Source: JACKDW01 sp964621785
Lineage (GTDB): Bacteria > Myxococcota_A > Polyangia > Nannocystales > Nannocystaceae
Assembly (NCBI GenBank): GCA_964621785.1
Contig: CAZUPD010000006.1
Span: 62,001-126,000 of the forward strand
Direction: 5' to 3'
Length of the DNA stretch: 64,000 nt
In this document: piece after piece, positions 34,171-41,969 of the stretch
How the letters are laid out: every line of letters starts with the position of its first letter
How positions within the stretch are numbered: position 1 is the first letter of the stretch
Translations under genes and position numbers: made by a program
The notes under the pieces: model-generated
What the model was told of the DNA's origin: nothing
Databases searched by the model: none
Seen by the model: only the letters and a program-made list of their open reading frames with translations

Positions 34171-35091
34171 ATGTTGACCGGGTACGAAAAGGCCCTCCTC
34201 GCGCTGCTTCTGATTGTGTTGATGACCGGGATGGGTGCGACCCTCACCGTCGCCAACTTTCGCAACGTCCTCAAAAAACCCAAAGGGGTGTTGATCGGCT
34301 TGGCTTCGCAGTTCGGGTGGATGCCGTTGTGTGCGTTTTTCCTGGCGACCTGGCTCGAACTGCCCGAGGCGATGGCGATCAGCCTGCTGATCGTTGGCTG
34401 TACACCGGGTGGGACGACGTCCAACCTCTACACCTACTACGCCCGAGCCGACCTCTCGCTCAGTATCTCGATGACGGTACTCTCGACGTTTACGGCCTTC
34501 GCCCTGATGCCGCTGTTACTCGTGTTTTATGTCGGCAAACTCGGTGAGCCGACGATCGAGGTGCCCTATGGGCAAATGGTTGTCACGCTGGTCTTGGTGT
34601 TGTTACCCGTGTGTGTGGGGATGTGGATCCGCAGCCGCAAACCCGAGCTTGCGCGTCGCGTCGAGCGGATCGGCAGCCTGTCTGGCATTGGGGTACTCGT
34701 GCTCTTGATCGTCTCTGGGTTGGTACACAACGGACACCTGCTGACGGATAGTACGCCCGAGATGTTTGCCGCCACGGTCGGGCTTGGGGCCGTCGGGATG
34801 GGTCTGGGATACCTCGCCGCCCGTGTGTTGGGGTTGGGGCCAGCACAGCGGCGAGCCGTCGCCCTCGAAACCGGGATTCAAAACAGCCCGCTGGCCTTCG
34901 GGATCATCGTGTTGAGCTTTCCCGAAGTACTCCAGCCGCTGATGTTGTGGTTGCCGCTGCTGTACGCGTTGTTTGTCCTGTTGAGCGCGCTGGTTGTCAC
35001 GCTTCTGATGCGGGCGACTGCGGAGCCCGAGAACGTCCTCGATACGCCGCCCAACGAGTCCCGAGAGGCCGGCCTCGGGGCTGTTCTGTAA
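34171..35091 (+). CDS. Bile acid:sodium symporter (BASS/SBF) family transporter
   Basis: 306 residues with about eight to ten hydrophobic helices. LMTGMGATLTVANFRNVLKK, the kinked-helix motif IVGCTPGGTTSNLYTYYARA and ALETGIQNSPLAFGIIVLSF are family hallmarks. Members move bile acids, organic anions, pantoate-type acids or steroid-like solutes with Na+; the substrate here cannot be assigned. The polar tail (~285-306) is cytoplasmic. It is monocistronic; a 19-bp inverted repeat lies just upstream. Confidence 0.92.
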   Translation: MLTGYEKALLALLLIVLMTGMGATLTVANFRNVLKKPKGVLIGLASQFGWMPLCAFFLATWLELPEAMAISLLIVGCTPGGTTSNLYTYYARADLSLSISMTVLSTFTAFALMPLLLVFYVGKLGEPTIEVPYGQMVVTLVLVLLPVCVGMWIRSRKPELARRVERIGSLSGIGVLVLLIVSGLVHNGHLLTDSTPEMFAATVGLGAVGMGLGYLAARVLGLGPAQRRAVALETGIQNSPLAFGIIVLSFPEVLQPLMLWLPLLYALFVLLSALVVTLLMRATAEPENVLDTPPNESREAGLGAVL

Positions 35092-35166
35092 CCCCGAGAA
35101 TCGCTACGCCACGGCGTTGTCGATCGCAGGTTGCGTTTTCCCGGGCCCGCGAGTAGCGTCTCGACC

Positions 35167-35787
35167 ATGTCGACGGATATCCCCCTCCGGTGTTCCTGCG
35201 GAGCTCTGCGCGGTACGATCCGGGAGGTGGCGCCAGAACGTGGGAACCGAGTTGTGTGCTATTGCAATGATTGTCAGGCATTCGCACACTACTTGGGTCG
35301 CGCCGACGAGGTGCTCAACGCCCGCGGGGGGACCGATGTGTTTCAGTTATCCCAGGCACAGGTGGAGATTTCAGAGGGAAACAACCATCTCGCGTGTATG
35401 CGGCTCACGCCCAAGGGGCTGACGCGGTGGTACGCGGCCTGTTGCAACACCCCGATTGGCAACACGCTGGCCAAGTCCACGTTTCCGTTCATCGGGGTGA
35501 TCCACAATTGCACCGACCACGAGACCCATGGCCAGCCGCGAGATGTCGCGCTCGGGCCTGTCCGCGGACACGTCAACGGCGAGGTCGGGTTTGAGGACGA
35601 CAACGGGCGCAAGCTACGTTTTTTCGAACAGGTGCCGGTGTTGTGGGGAGCGGTTCGGCTGTTGCTCGGAGGATGGTTGCGCCGCGAGGGTCGACACAGT
35701 CCGTTTTTTCGCGAGGGTCGTCCGTGTGTCGAGCCGATTGTTTTGAGCTCAGAGGAGAACCGTGAGCTCTACGCACGCCTGCGATAA
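35167..35787 (+). CDS. GFA/Mss4-like zinc protein (DUF6151-like)
   Basis: 206 residues from the ATG at 35167 (an earlier in-frame start adds a poor leader). RCSCGALRG, CYCNDCQAFAHYLG and CCNTPIGNT supply the Cys pairs that bind zinc in the glutathione-dependent formaldehyde-activating (GFA)/Mss4 fold. The spacing and the CNDCQAFAHYLGR wording fit the DUF6151 branch, whose function is unknown. No signal peptide. It converges on a Cys-rich lipoprotein gene (85 bases). Confidence 0.83.
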   Translation: MSTDIPLRCSCGALRGTIREVAPERGNRVVCYCNDCQAFAHYLGRADEVLNARGGTDVFQLSQAQVEISEGNNHLACMRLTPKGLTRWYAACCNTPIGNTLAKSTFPFIGVIHNCTDHETHGQPRDVALGPVRGHVNGEVGFEDDNGRKLRFFEQVPVLWGAVRLLLGGWLRREGRHSPFFREGRPCVEPIVLSSEENRELYARLR

Positions 35788-35872
35788 ATAGCGAAGCTCC
35801 CTCGCATGAAATTTCGGGCGAAGCACCGATTCATATTTCGGTTCGGTCGGGTCGCAAATCGCGATGGCGGCG

Positions 35873-36832
35873 TCAGGGCGCCAGCAAGCATGCGCCGAAG
35901 GCTTGGTTGGAAGCAGGCACATCGAGAGCTTGGTACAGGCCGAGACAGGTCATGCCTTTTTCTGTGTCTGGACAAGGCTCATCGTCGAGCTCTTCGCTGT
36001 CGAGGGGGCAATAGTCTGTGCAGCAGCGCTCTGCCTCGCAGTCGTAGACAAACTCTGAGGGAACGCACAGGCGACCGGCCGCGCAGTCGTGGTGGGAGGT
36101 ACAGACCGACTGGTACTGACCCGCCATGCCGGACTGGTCCCACCCGCACTCGTAGGTGCCTTCTTCGGTGGGGTAACAGGCCTGACCTTCGGCACAGTCC
36201 TGCTTGAGCGGGTCGCAGTCGCGGACACACACGGCGATCAACATGTCGTTGGCCAACAGGCAATGGGCGAGCGGATCTTCACAGGTGTATGGCCAACTAT
36301 TGCCCGCACAAAATGCCTTGCACGTTCCCTCGAGCGTGTTCTCATCGACGTTGAAGCACATACTTGTACTGTCACAATTGTCGAGGCCACTGGCCGGCCA
36401 TTCCTCGACCTGGCAAGCTTCTCCGGCGGGTTGGGCGGGGTCGGCGACGTCGATGCATTGGGTGCTGTCCCGCTTGAGGTCGCCTCCGGAGGCATAGGGC
36501 GTACACTTTTGGCCTTCGGGACAGTCTTGGGCGACGACCTCGCAGGGGCGGGCCGAATTGCCTTCGCTGTCACAATCATTGGCGCAGGTTTCGGTTTGTG
36601 GATCGGGTGTCGATGTGCTCGGTCCACCGGATGTCGTGGTGCTTGGGTCGCCCGTCGTGGAGGAGCCCTCGTCGGTACCTCCGTCAGCGGTCGAACTGCT
36701 GGCGACACCGGTCGAGGCTCCGTCATCCGACGATACGCCCTCGTCCGAGCTCGTATCCGACGAACATCCGGCAAACACGATGCTGCAAATGGCGAGCACG
36801 ATCGCACAGCAGCTGGGTGCCCGAAGCGTCAT
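35873..36832 (-). CDS. Cys-rich lipoprotein with Ser/Thr/Asp linker (paralogue of 52048-53064)
   Basis: 319 residues. Signal ICSIVFAGCSS (lipobox FAGC), then an ~55-residue low-complexity Ser/Thr/Gly/Asp linker, then ~240 residues with more than 20 Cys. Blocks CPEGQKCTPYASGG, GEACQVEEWPASGLDNCD, EGTCKAFCAG, CDPLKQDCAEGQACYP and CAAGRLCVPSE recur in the gene at 52048. This family is common and multi-copy in myxobacteria; its role is unknown, perhaps disulfide-stabilised adhesion or ligand binding at the cell surface. Start at the ATG giving the signal peptide. Confidence 0.82.
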   Translation of the reverse strand: MTLRAPSCCAIVLAICSIVFAGCSSDTSSDEGVSSDDGASTGVASSSTADGGTDEGSSTTGDPSTTTSGGPSTSTPDPQTETCANDCDSEGNSARPCEVVAQDCPEGQKCTPYASGGDLKRDSTQCIDVADPAQPAGEACQVEEWPASGLDNCDSTSMCFNVDENTLEGTCKAFCAGNSWPYTCEDPLAHCLLANDMLIAVCVRDCDPLKQDCAEGQACYPTEEGTYECGWDQSGMAGQYQSVCTSHHDCAAGRLCVPSEFVYDCEAERCCTDYCPLDSEELDDEPCPDTEKGMTCLGLYQALDVPASNQAFGACLLAP

Positions 36833-36904
36833 CTTTTGGATCGTAGCCCGAAATCACGTGGTCGTCACGAATTGGTACTTGTGTGAAACATCGGGCCGAC
36901 GAGT

Positions 36905-36931
36905 AAAAAAGGCCGGCCACAAGGCCGGCCT
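36905..36931 (-). terminator. Rho-independent terminator of the Bax inhibitor-1 gene
   Basis: A perfect 9-bp GC-rich stem (AGGCCGGCC at 36910-36918 with GGCCGGCCT at 36923-36931) and 4-base loop. Read on the minus strand it is followed by six T (36910-36905). It begins 22 bases after the stop of the gene ending at 36953. Confidence 0.92.
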
Positions 36932-36952
36932 CGGTGAACCGAAAAAGCGTGC

Positions 36953-37717
36953 TCAGTCGCGACCTGAAAGTGCGATCACAAGCCGCAGGACGTACCAGAA
37001 CAACAGGGCAACCGCCGAGAACAGGGACAGTGCCGCAGCCACGTGTTGGCTGGTGTGGTAGTGATGCAGAACATTGGATGTGTAGTAGAGGATGTAGCAA
37101 GCCGCCAGGGCGATCATTGCGACGGTGAAGATGACCCCGAGGCCAAAGCCGAACAGGATACTGGCGACGATCAGCCCCATGGCCGCGAGGCCGGCGATGA
37201 CCAAGATGCCGCGCATCCACGAAAAATCGCGCTTGGTGAACAGCACGTAGCCTGTCAGTGCCGAGAAGATCGCCATCGTCGAGACGCCGGCTGTGAAGAT
37301 GATGTTGTCACCTGTCGCCGCGGCGACGGCCTGCGCGATCAACAGGAGCGGGACGAAGATGATGACCTCGGCGACGACATACAGCCCGAGGCCGGCGTAT
37401 TGCATCGCCGGAGAGGCACTCGAACGTGCCCAGCGGTCGGCGATAAAGCTGACGCCCATGAACAGCCCGAGCACCAACAGCCAGCTGTAGGAACTGGTCG
37501 CCAGCATGTTGAAGGTGAATTGCTCGACCCCGGGGATGTTGAGGATCACAGCCTCGAGCAGCACAAACAGGCCGATGGCTCCGGCGAGATGGATGTATGT
37601 ACGCTCGATGAACTTCGCCCGCTCTTCGACCGACGCTTCGGCAGCGGTGTACATCTGGCCGTGGTGGTACTCCTCGTGGGATTCCTCGTAGTGGTGGTGG
37701 GATTGAAATTGATTCAC
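36953..37717 (-). CDS. Bax inhibitor-1 family membrane protein
   Basis: 254 residues from a GTG at 37717 with GAGGAG 6 bases upstream; the open frame before it is non-coding in look. A His/Glu-rich cytoplasmic N-terminus (HHHYEESHEEYHHGQ) is followed by seven membrane helices, the BI-1 (YccA/YbhL) layout: RTYIHLAGAIGLFVLLEAV, FTAGVSTMAIFSALTGYVLF and, at the end, LFWYVLRLVIALSGRD. BI-1 proteins act as pH-gated Ca2+ leak channels in the best-studied bacterial case and bind membrane proteases in others. Followed by a strong terminator. Confidence 0.9.
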   Translation of the reverse strand: MNQFQSHHHYEESHEEYHHGQMYTAAEASVEERAKFIERTYIHLAGAIGLFVLLEAVILNIPGVEQFTFNMLATSSYSWLLVLGLFMGVSFIADRWARSSASPAMQYAGLGLYVVAEVIIFVPLLLIAQAVAAATGDNIIFTAGVSTMAIFSALTGYVLFTKRDFSWMRGILVIAGLAAMGLIVASILFGFGLGVIFTVAMIALAACYILYYTSNVLHHYHTSQHVAAALSLFSAVALLFWYVLRLVIALSGRD

Positions 37718-38041
37718 GGGTTGCTCCTCGATGCGCTTGTGGACGAGCCGGGTGGCGGGCCGAAGCGCGATGCCTTGTTCGTTTCGACGGTAGGTTAACC
37801 GGAGTGGGACCACTGGACAAGCTCATGTGCACGCTCACGCCGCGAGAATCCTGTCACGTCGCGTTTGGTGGCGGTTGCTCGCGTTTGTGGCGGGCGTGTG
37901 GCGTCCTGTTGCCTGCCGGTTTTACGAGAATGGGCCTTCGGGTGAGCTGACTTCGGGCGACTTGTTCGGTGAACCTCGAGCCGACTCGCGGAGCAGAACC
38001 GGCTTCCGAAAATCCACAAAAAACGCGGTAGGCTCCGCCCG
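37718..38041. other. 324-base divergent intergenic region
   Basis: Lies between the Bax inhibitor-1 gene (minus) and the ABC exporter operon (plus) and should hold both promoters. I see the GAGGAG of the BI-1 gene at 37724-37729 and nothing else definite. Confidence 0.55.
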
Positions 38042-39046
38042 GTGTCCGGGCCGGCAATTTGTGTCGAAGGGTTGACCAAACGGTTTCGGGTGCCGCGCCG
38101 TGGGGCCGGGTTACGGGCGGCTTTTGCGGCCTTGTTTCGCCGTGAGTACACCGAGGTCACCGCCGTCCACGAGCTCTCATTTGCGCTCGAGCCCGGGGAG
38201 CGCGTCGGGTTCTTGGGCCCCAACGGAGCGGGCAAAACCACCACGCTCAAGATCCTCGCCGGGCTGTTGTACCCGACCTCCGGTCGTGTGCGTGTTGCCG
38301 GTCACCGACCCCAGGCCCGCCACCCCGCATTTTTGCGTTCGGTCAGCTTGGTGATGGGCCACAAGCGTCAGCTCAGCTGGGACCTGCCGGCGGTCGACAC
38401 GTTTGAGCTCAACCGCGTCGTGTACGAGATCGACAGCGCGACCTACCGCAAGCGCCTCGACGAGTTGGTCGAGCGTCTCGAAATCGGCGACATCATGCAC
38501 CAGCCGGTCCGCACCTTGAGCCTGGGGGAGCGGATGAAGTGCGAGCTCGCGGCTGCGCTCCTCCACGGTCCCTCGACCCTGTTTCTCGACGAGCCCACCC
38601 TCGGTATGGACGTGGCCATGCAGCTGTCTATGCGCGAGTTTATTCGTACATACAACAAAAACCACGGTGCGACGGTCGTCCTGACCAGTCACTACATGCA
38701 AGACGTGGCCGCGTTGTGTCCCCGGATCATTGTCATCGACGGGGGCGAGTTGCGATTTGACGGCAGCATCGAAGCCCTCACGCGGCGGATCCGACCGTTG
38801 CGGCGCGTCAGCGTACGGGCCGACGAATACCCACAAGCGGAGATTCTGCGGAACTTGGGTCGCATCGTCGAGCTCGGTGCCCGTCTGACCCTCGACGTCG
38901 CGCCACAGCGGGTGCCCGAGGCGATTGCTCTGCTGGTCCAGCTGCCTGGAAGCCACGACCTTGAAGTGCGCGACGCTCCGTTAGAAGAAGTCATGCGCGA
39001 GTTATTTGCACAGTCACGCATGTCGGCCTCCGAGGGTCCTGGATGA
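38042..39046 (+). CDS. ABC transporter ATP-binding protein (ABC-2 exporter)
   Basis: 334 residues from a GTG. Walker A GPNGAGKTTTL near 59, signature LSLGERMKCELAAALL near 158, Walker B TLFLDEPTLGMD and switch LTSHYMQD. The C-terminal ~80 residues form the extra domain seen in ABC-2/DrrA-like ATPases. The overlap ATGA couples it to the first permease, and that to the second, giving a three-gene exporter. The two permeases resemble the ABC-2 (DUF990-type) pair, so substrate is probably a lipid, drug or polysaccharide precursor; unassigned. Inner-membrane associated. Confidence 0.93.
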   Translation: MSGPAICVEGLTKRFRVPRRGAGLRAAFAALFRREYTEVTAVHELSFALEPGERVGFLGPNGAGKTTTLKILAGLLYPTSGRVRVAGHRPQARHPAFLRSVSLVMGHKRQLSWDLPAVDTFELNRVVYEIDSATYRKRLDELVERLEIGDIMHQPVRTLSLGERMKCELAAALLHGPSTLFLDEPTLGMDVAMQLSMREFIRTYNKNHGATVVLTSHYMQDVAALCPRIIVIDGGELRFDGSIEALTRRIRPLRRVSVRADEYPQAEILRNLGRIVELGARLTLDVAPQRVPEAIALLVQLPGSHDLEVRDAPLEEVMRELFAQSRMSASEGPG

Positions 39047-39834
39047 GACCGCGTGTGTGGGCGGCGATCTTCCGTCTCGGGCTCGCCGAGGCCGTGGCCT
39101 ATCGCGCCGCCCTATTTGTCTGGATTTTGACCTCGTGTTTTCCTCTCATCGCCCTCGCGCTGTGGTCGGGCCTCGCCGCCGAAGCACCAATAGGTGACTA
39201 TACACAGGATGATTTCGTCGGCTACTTCGTCGGTGCATTTTTGATCCGCCAGCTGACCTCGTGTTGGGTCGTGTGGGACTTGGAGCGCCAGATCAAAACC
39301 GGGGACCTCAGCACGATGATGATGCGCCCGGTTCATCCACTCGTCCACCATCTCATCGCCAACCTCGCCGCCCTTCCGGTTCGGATCGTTCTCGCCCTAC
39401 CGCTGGGTCTTGCGGTCCTGCTCGTGGTCGGGAGCGGTGGTCTCGGGATGGACCTGTATGCTGTGGCACTTCTTGTACCTGCACTGGTCGGTGGTTGGCT
39501 GATCAACTTCACGAGTCAGGTCATCATCGGTTGTCTCGCATTTTGGATCACGAGCTCGAGCGCGCTTTACGAGTTTTGGTTGGGGTTTTTTATCGTCCTC
39601 TCCGGCTATGTGGTCCCGGTCTCGCTGATGCCTGAGGCGGTGGCTGCGGTCCTCGACCTCCTGCCGTTCCACGCCTCGCTCGGGTTTATCGTCGAGCTCG
39701 CGCTCGGCAAGCTCGCCACCGCAGATGCGTTGTTTTTCTTGCTCGTCCAATGGTGTTGGGTGGCGGTATTCGGGTCGCTCGCGTACCTGTGCTGGCGCCG
39801 GGGGCTACGCGTTTACGGAGCGGTGGGCGCATGA
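39043..39834 (+). CDS. ABC-2 family transporter permease (first)
   Basis: 263 residues, ATG inside the stop of the ATPase gene (ATGA). Six hydrophobic segments; the N-terminal GLAEAVAYRAALFVWILTSC and ERQIKTGDLSTMMMRPVHPL block (LxxGxLxxxLLRP form) is the hallmark of PF06182-type ABC-2 permeases. It forms the membrane channel with the next protein. It overlaps the second permease start by ATGA as well. Confidence 0.88.
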   Translation: MRPRVWAAIFRLGLAEAVAYRAALFVWILTSCFPLIALALWSGLAAEAPIGDYTQDDFVGYFVGAFLIRQLTSCWVVWDLERQIKTGDLSTMMMRPVHPLVHHLIANLAALPVRIVLALPLGLAVLLVVGSGGLGMDLYAVALLVPALVGGWLINFTSQVIIGCLAFWITSSSALYEFWLGFFIVLSGYVVPVSLMPEAVAAVLDLLPFHASLGFIVELALGKLATADALFFLLVQWCWVAVFGSLAYLCWRRGLRVYGAVGA

Positions 39835-40646
39835 GTCAAGATTCATTTGTACACTCATGTATTCACGCCGGACGGATCGCCGCGGCTCAGTTGCGGATGA
39901 GTTGCCTCGCCGCCCTGCAATACCGCACGGGATTTTGGAGTGAGGGTCTGCTCTCGGTCATTTGGAGTGCGGTCGGCGTGGTCCCGCTGTTTGTCGCCGT
40001 CGATCACCGGGGGGATGTCGCCGGATGGGGTGCTTGGGAACTGCTGGTGCTCAGCGGATGTTTTATGATGTGCACCGGTATTTTCGGATTCTTCTTAGAG
40101 CCTGCGTTGGTCGCCAGTATGAACCACATCCGCCGCGGGACCCTCGACTACGTATTGTTGCGGCCGGCCGATGCCCTCGTTTTGTGCTTGACCACCGAGT
40201 TTGCCCCGTGGCGGATCAGTGAGTTTGTGTTGGGCGTCGGGCTCGTCATCATCAGTTTGTGGAACCTGGGCTACGCGCCGAGTGCCGCCGACCTGGGGAC
40301 CGCGGCGCTCGTCGGTTTTTGCGGCTTGCTCGCGCTGTACGCCATCGGAGTCCTGATGCTGTGCGTCAGTTTCCGGGCGATGCGGTTGCAAAACCTAGTC
40401 GTGCTGTTTGAGTCGCTCCTCGACTTCGGACGCTGGCCCATCCACGTGTTTCAGGGGGTCCTCAAGGCCGTGTTTCTGTATGCGGTGCCCCTGGCGATCA
40501 TGACGACCTATCCCGCACAGGCGTTGCTCGGTACCCTCGACACCACGACACTCGCAACTGCGGTGATCACTGCATGTACACTGATGGTGCTCGCACGTGT
40601 GAGTTGGCGGGCCTCGTTGCGCAGCTACGCCTCGGCTTCGAGTTGA
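39831..40646 (+). CDS. ABC-2 family transporter permease (second)
   Basis: 271 residues, starting inside the stop of the first permease (ATGA); an open extension upstream is a shadow. MSCLAALQYRTGFWSEGLLS and MNHIRRGTLDYVLLRPADAL carry the same RxGxLDxxLLRP element as the first permease, so the two are related and probably form a heterodimer with an ATPase dimer. Six hydrophobic segments, the last ending in SWRASLRSYASASS. It converges with a small lipoprotein gene 3 bases later. Confidence 0.88.
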   Translation: MSQDSFVHSCIHAGRIAAAQLRMSCLAALQYRTGFWSEGLLSVIWSAVGVVPLFVAVDHRGDVAGWGAWELLVLSGCFMMCTGIFGFFLEPALVASMNHIRRGTLDYVLLRPADALVLCLTTEFAPWRISEFVLGVGLVIISLWNLGYAPSAADLGTAALVGFCGLLALYAIGVLMLCVSFRAMRLQNLVVLFESLLDFGRWPIHVFQGVLKAVFLYAVPLAIMTTYPAQALLGTLDTTTLATAVITACTLMVLARVSWRASLRSYASASS

Positions 40647-40649
40647 GTG

Positions 40650-41024
40650 TTAGTCTTCACTCGGCGGGGACCAAGCCCGAAAGTACACCCGTTCACGCGC
40701 ATCCGGGGCGAGCGTGCGTCGCTCTTCGATATCCGTATGCTCCGTCACGACCCGCACTGTGTAGTCACCAGGAGGGAGGTCGGGGAACTTGTAGATACCG
40801 GCCTCATTGGTCTGGGTCTCGAGTACTTCTTCGATGCAGCTACAACTCAAAAGCACCGAAGCGGAGGCGATCGGCGTGTTTTCATCCTCACTGCGAACGG
40901 TGCCGGCGATTTGCCCTCCCGAGTCGCCGCTCGCCGATGGTGTTTGGGTCGGGGTGGTGGACGCGGTCTCTGGTCGACAGGCCAGCAAAGGGAGCAGCGC
41001 GAGCAAAAGTCTGGTACGACGCAT
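40650..41024 (-). CDS. Small lipoprotein with carboxypeptidase-regulatory-like fold
   Basis: 124 residues. GGAGG lies 8 bases before the ATG at 41024, and MRRTRLLLALLPLLACRPE is a clear lipoprotein signal. After a Ser/Thr linker, IAGTVRSEDENTPIASASVL then NEAGIYKFPDLPPGDYTVRV is the CarboxypepD_reg/transthyretin-like beta sandwich found on many surface proteins. Function unknown; the ABC exporter operon ends 3 bases away but on the opposite strand. Confidence 0.83.
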   Translation of the reverse strand: MRRTRLLLALLPLLACRPETASTTPTQTPSASGDSGGQIAGTVRSEDENTPIASASVLLSCSCIEEVLETQTNEAGIYKFPDLPPGDYTVRVVTEHTDIEERRTLAPDARERVYFRAWSPPSED

Positions 41025-41162
41025 GATACGAACCTCCACAGTCCGGACCGCACACGACATTCACCGCGGTTGCGGGCGCAACACGGTTGTCGCGTCAGCC
41101 GGACGCTTCGGAGGTTTCGTTGGCGAGCGGAGCCGCGGATCTTTCACTCGATGTGCGTGTCG

Positions 41163-41726
41163 TTACTCGAAGTCGCGACGCAACAGGAGCTGAACTTCGT
41201 TGGGCAGCTCGGGATAAGCGTCGGGGCGGACGCTATAAAGTCGGAACCCGGCGCGGCGGTAAAAGAAAAACGCACCGGGGTTGATGTCTTGGGTTTCGAC
41301 GATGAGGTGTGTGGCTTTGCGAGTGCGCGACCACCCAATCGCCCGCTCGACCAGTGATCGGCCGACGCCTGCTCGCCGAACGTGCGACGCGACGCGGATG
41401 TCCCAGATGATCACACGGTCGTGGCGGCCTTCGAGCATATTGAGGCCGTCGGTTTGAAAGGCGAGCACGACACCACCGATTCGCCGGCCGTCTTGATAGG
41501 CCGCGATCAATCCCCAATTGTCGATGTTCCAGCTCGCTCGCCATTCGCTCGGCTGTTGGACGTCGCGGTAGTTCTTGATCCACGCAGGTTGGATCGGTTG
41601 GCGTGTCGGCTCGAGATCGAGATTCGAACAATCGAACACCAGCCGCGTATGCACCGGGACCGACATATCGAGTGCAGCGTGGACGTCCAAGTTCGCCAGC
41701 GGTTCGACTCGGAACTCCAAGGCCAC
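41163..41726 (-). CDS. GNAT family N-acetyltransferase
   Basis: 187 residues from a GTG at 41726. IIWDIRVASHVRRAGVGRSL then VERAIGWSRTR gives the GNAT motif A with the acetyl-CoA pyrophosphate loop (RRAGVG), and INPGAFFFYRRAGF is the C-terminal motif B. The N-terminal ~75 residues are less conserved. Substrate unknown; could modify an amine, peptide or protein N-terminus. Stand-alone, divergent from the ATPase/MscS operon by 243 bases. Confidence 0.88.
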   Translation of the reverse strand: MALEFRVEPLANLDVHAALDMSVPVHTRLVFDCSNLDLEPTRQPIQPAWIKNYRDVQQPSEWRASWNIDNWGLIAAYQDGRRIGGVVLAFQTDGLNMLEGRHDRVIIWDIRVASHVRRAGVGRSLVERAIGWSRTRKATHLIVETQDINPGAFFFYRRAGFRLYSVRPDAYPELPNEVQLLLRRDFE

Positions 41727-41969
41727 TAGTTTGCCCGGGCATGGTTATGTTTGCAACTACAACTGATATCGGGCACCGCAACGTTCGAACGGCCGGCGGA
41801 TCGGGTGAATTGGAGGTCGGTCGCTACCGAACATCGCCGTGCGACCGAAAAGTCGCCCCCGGGGCCATGGTTGTTACCATCGCTACGGATGAATCGGGCC
41901 CACGACGGTGCGAGATCGCCGGACGGAACTTCCCTTTCCGCATGACATCGGCGACAATCGAACAGTCAA

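Noticed and set aside
37043..37798. Long plus-strand frame opposite the Bax inhibitor-1 gene
   Set aside because: Extremely charged (Asp/Glu/Gln/His) mirror of a membrane protein; a shadow of the real gene.
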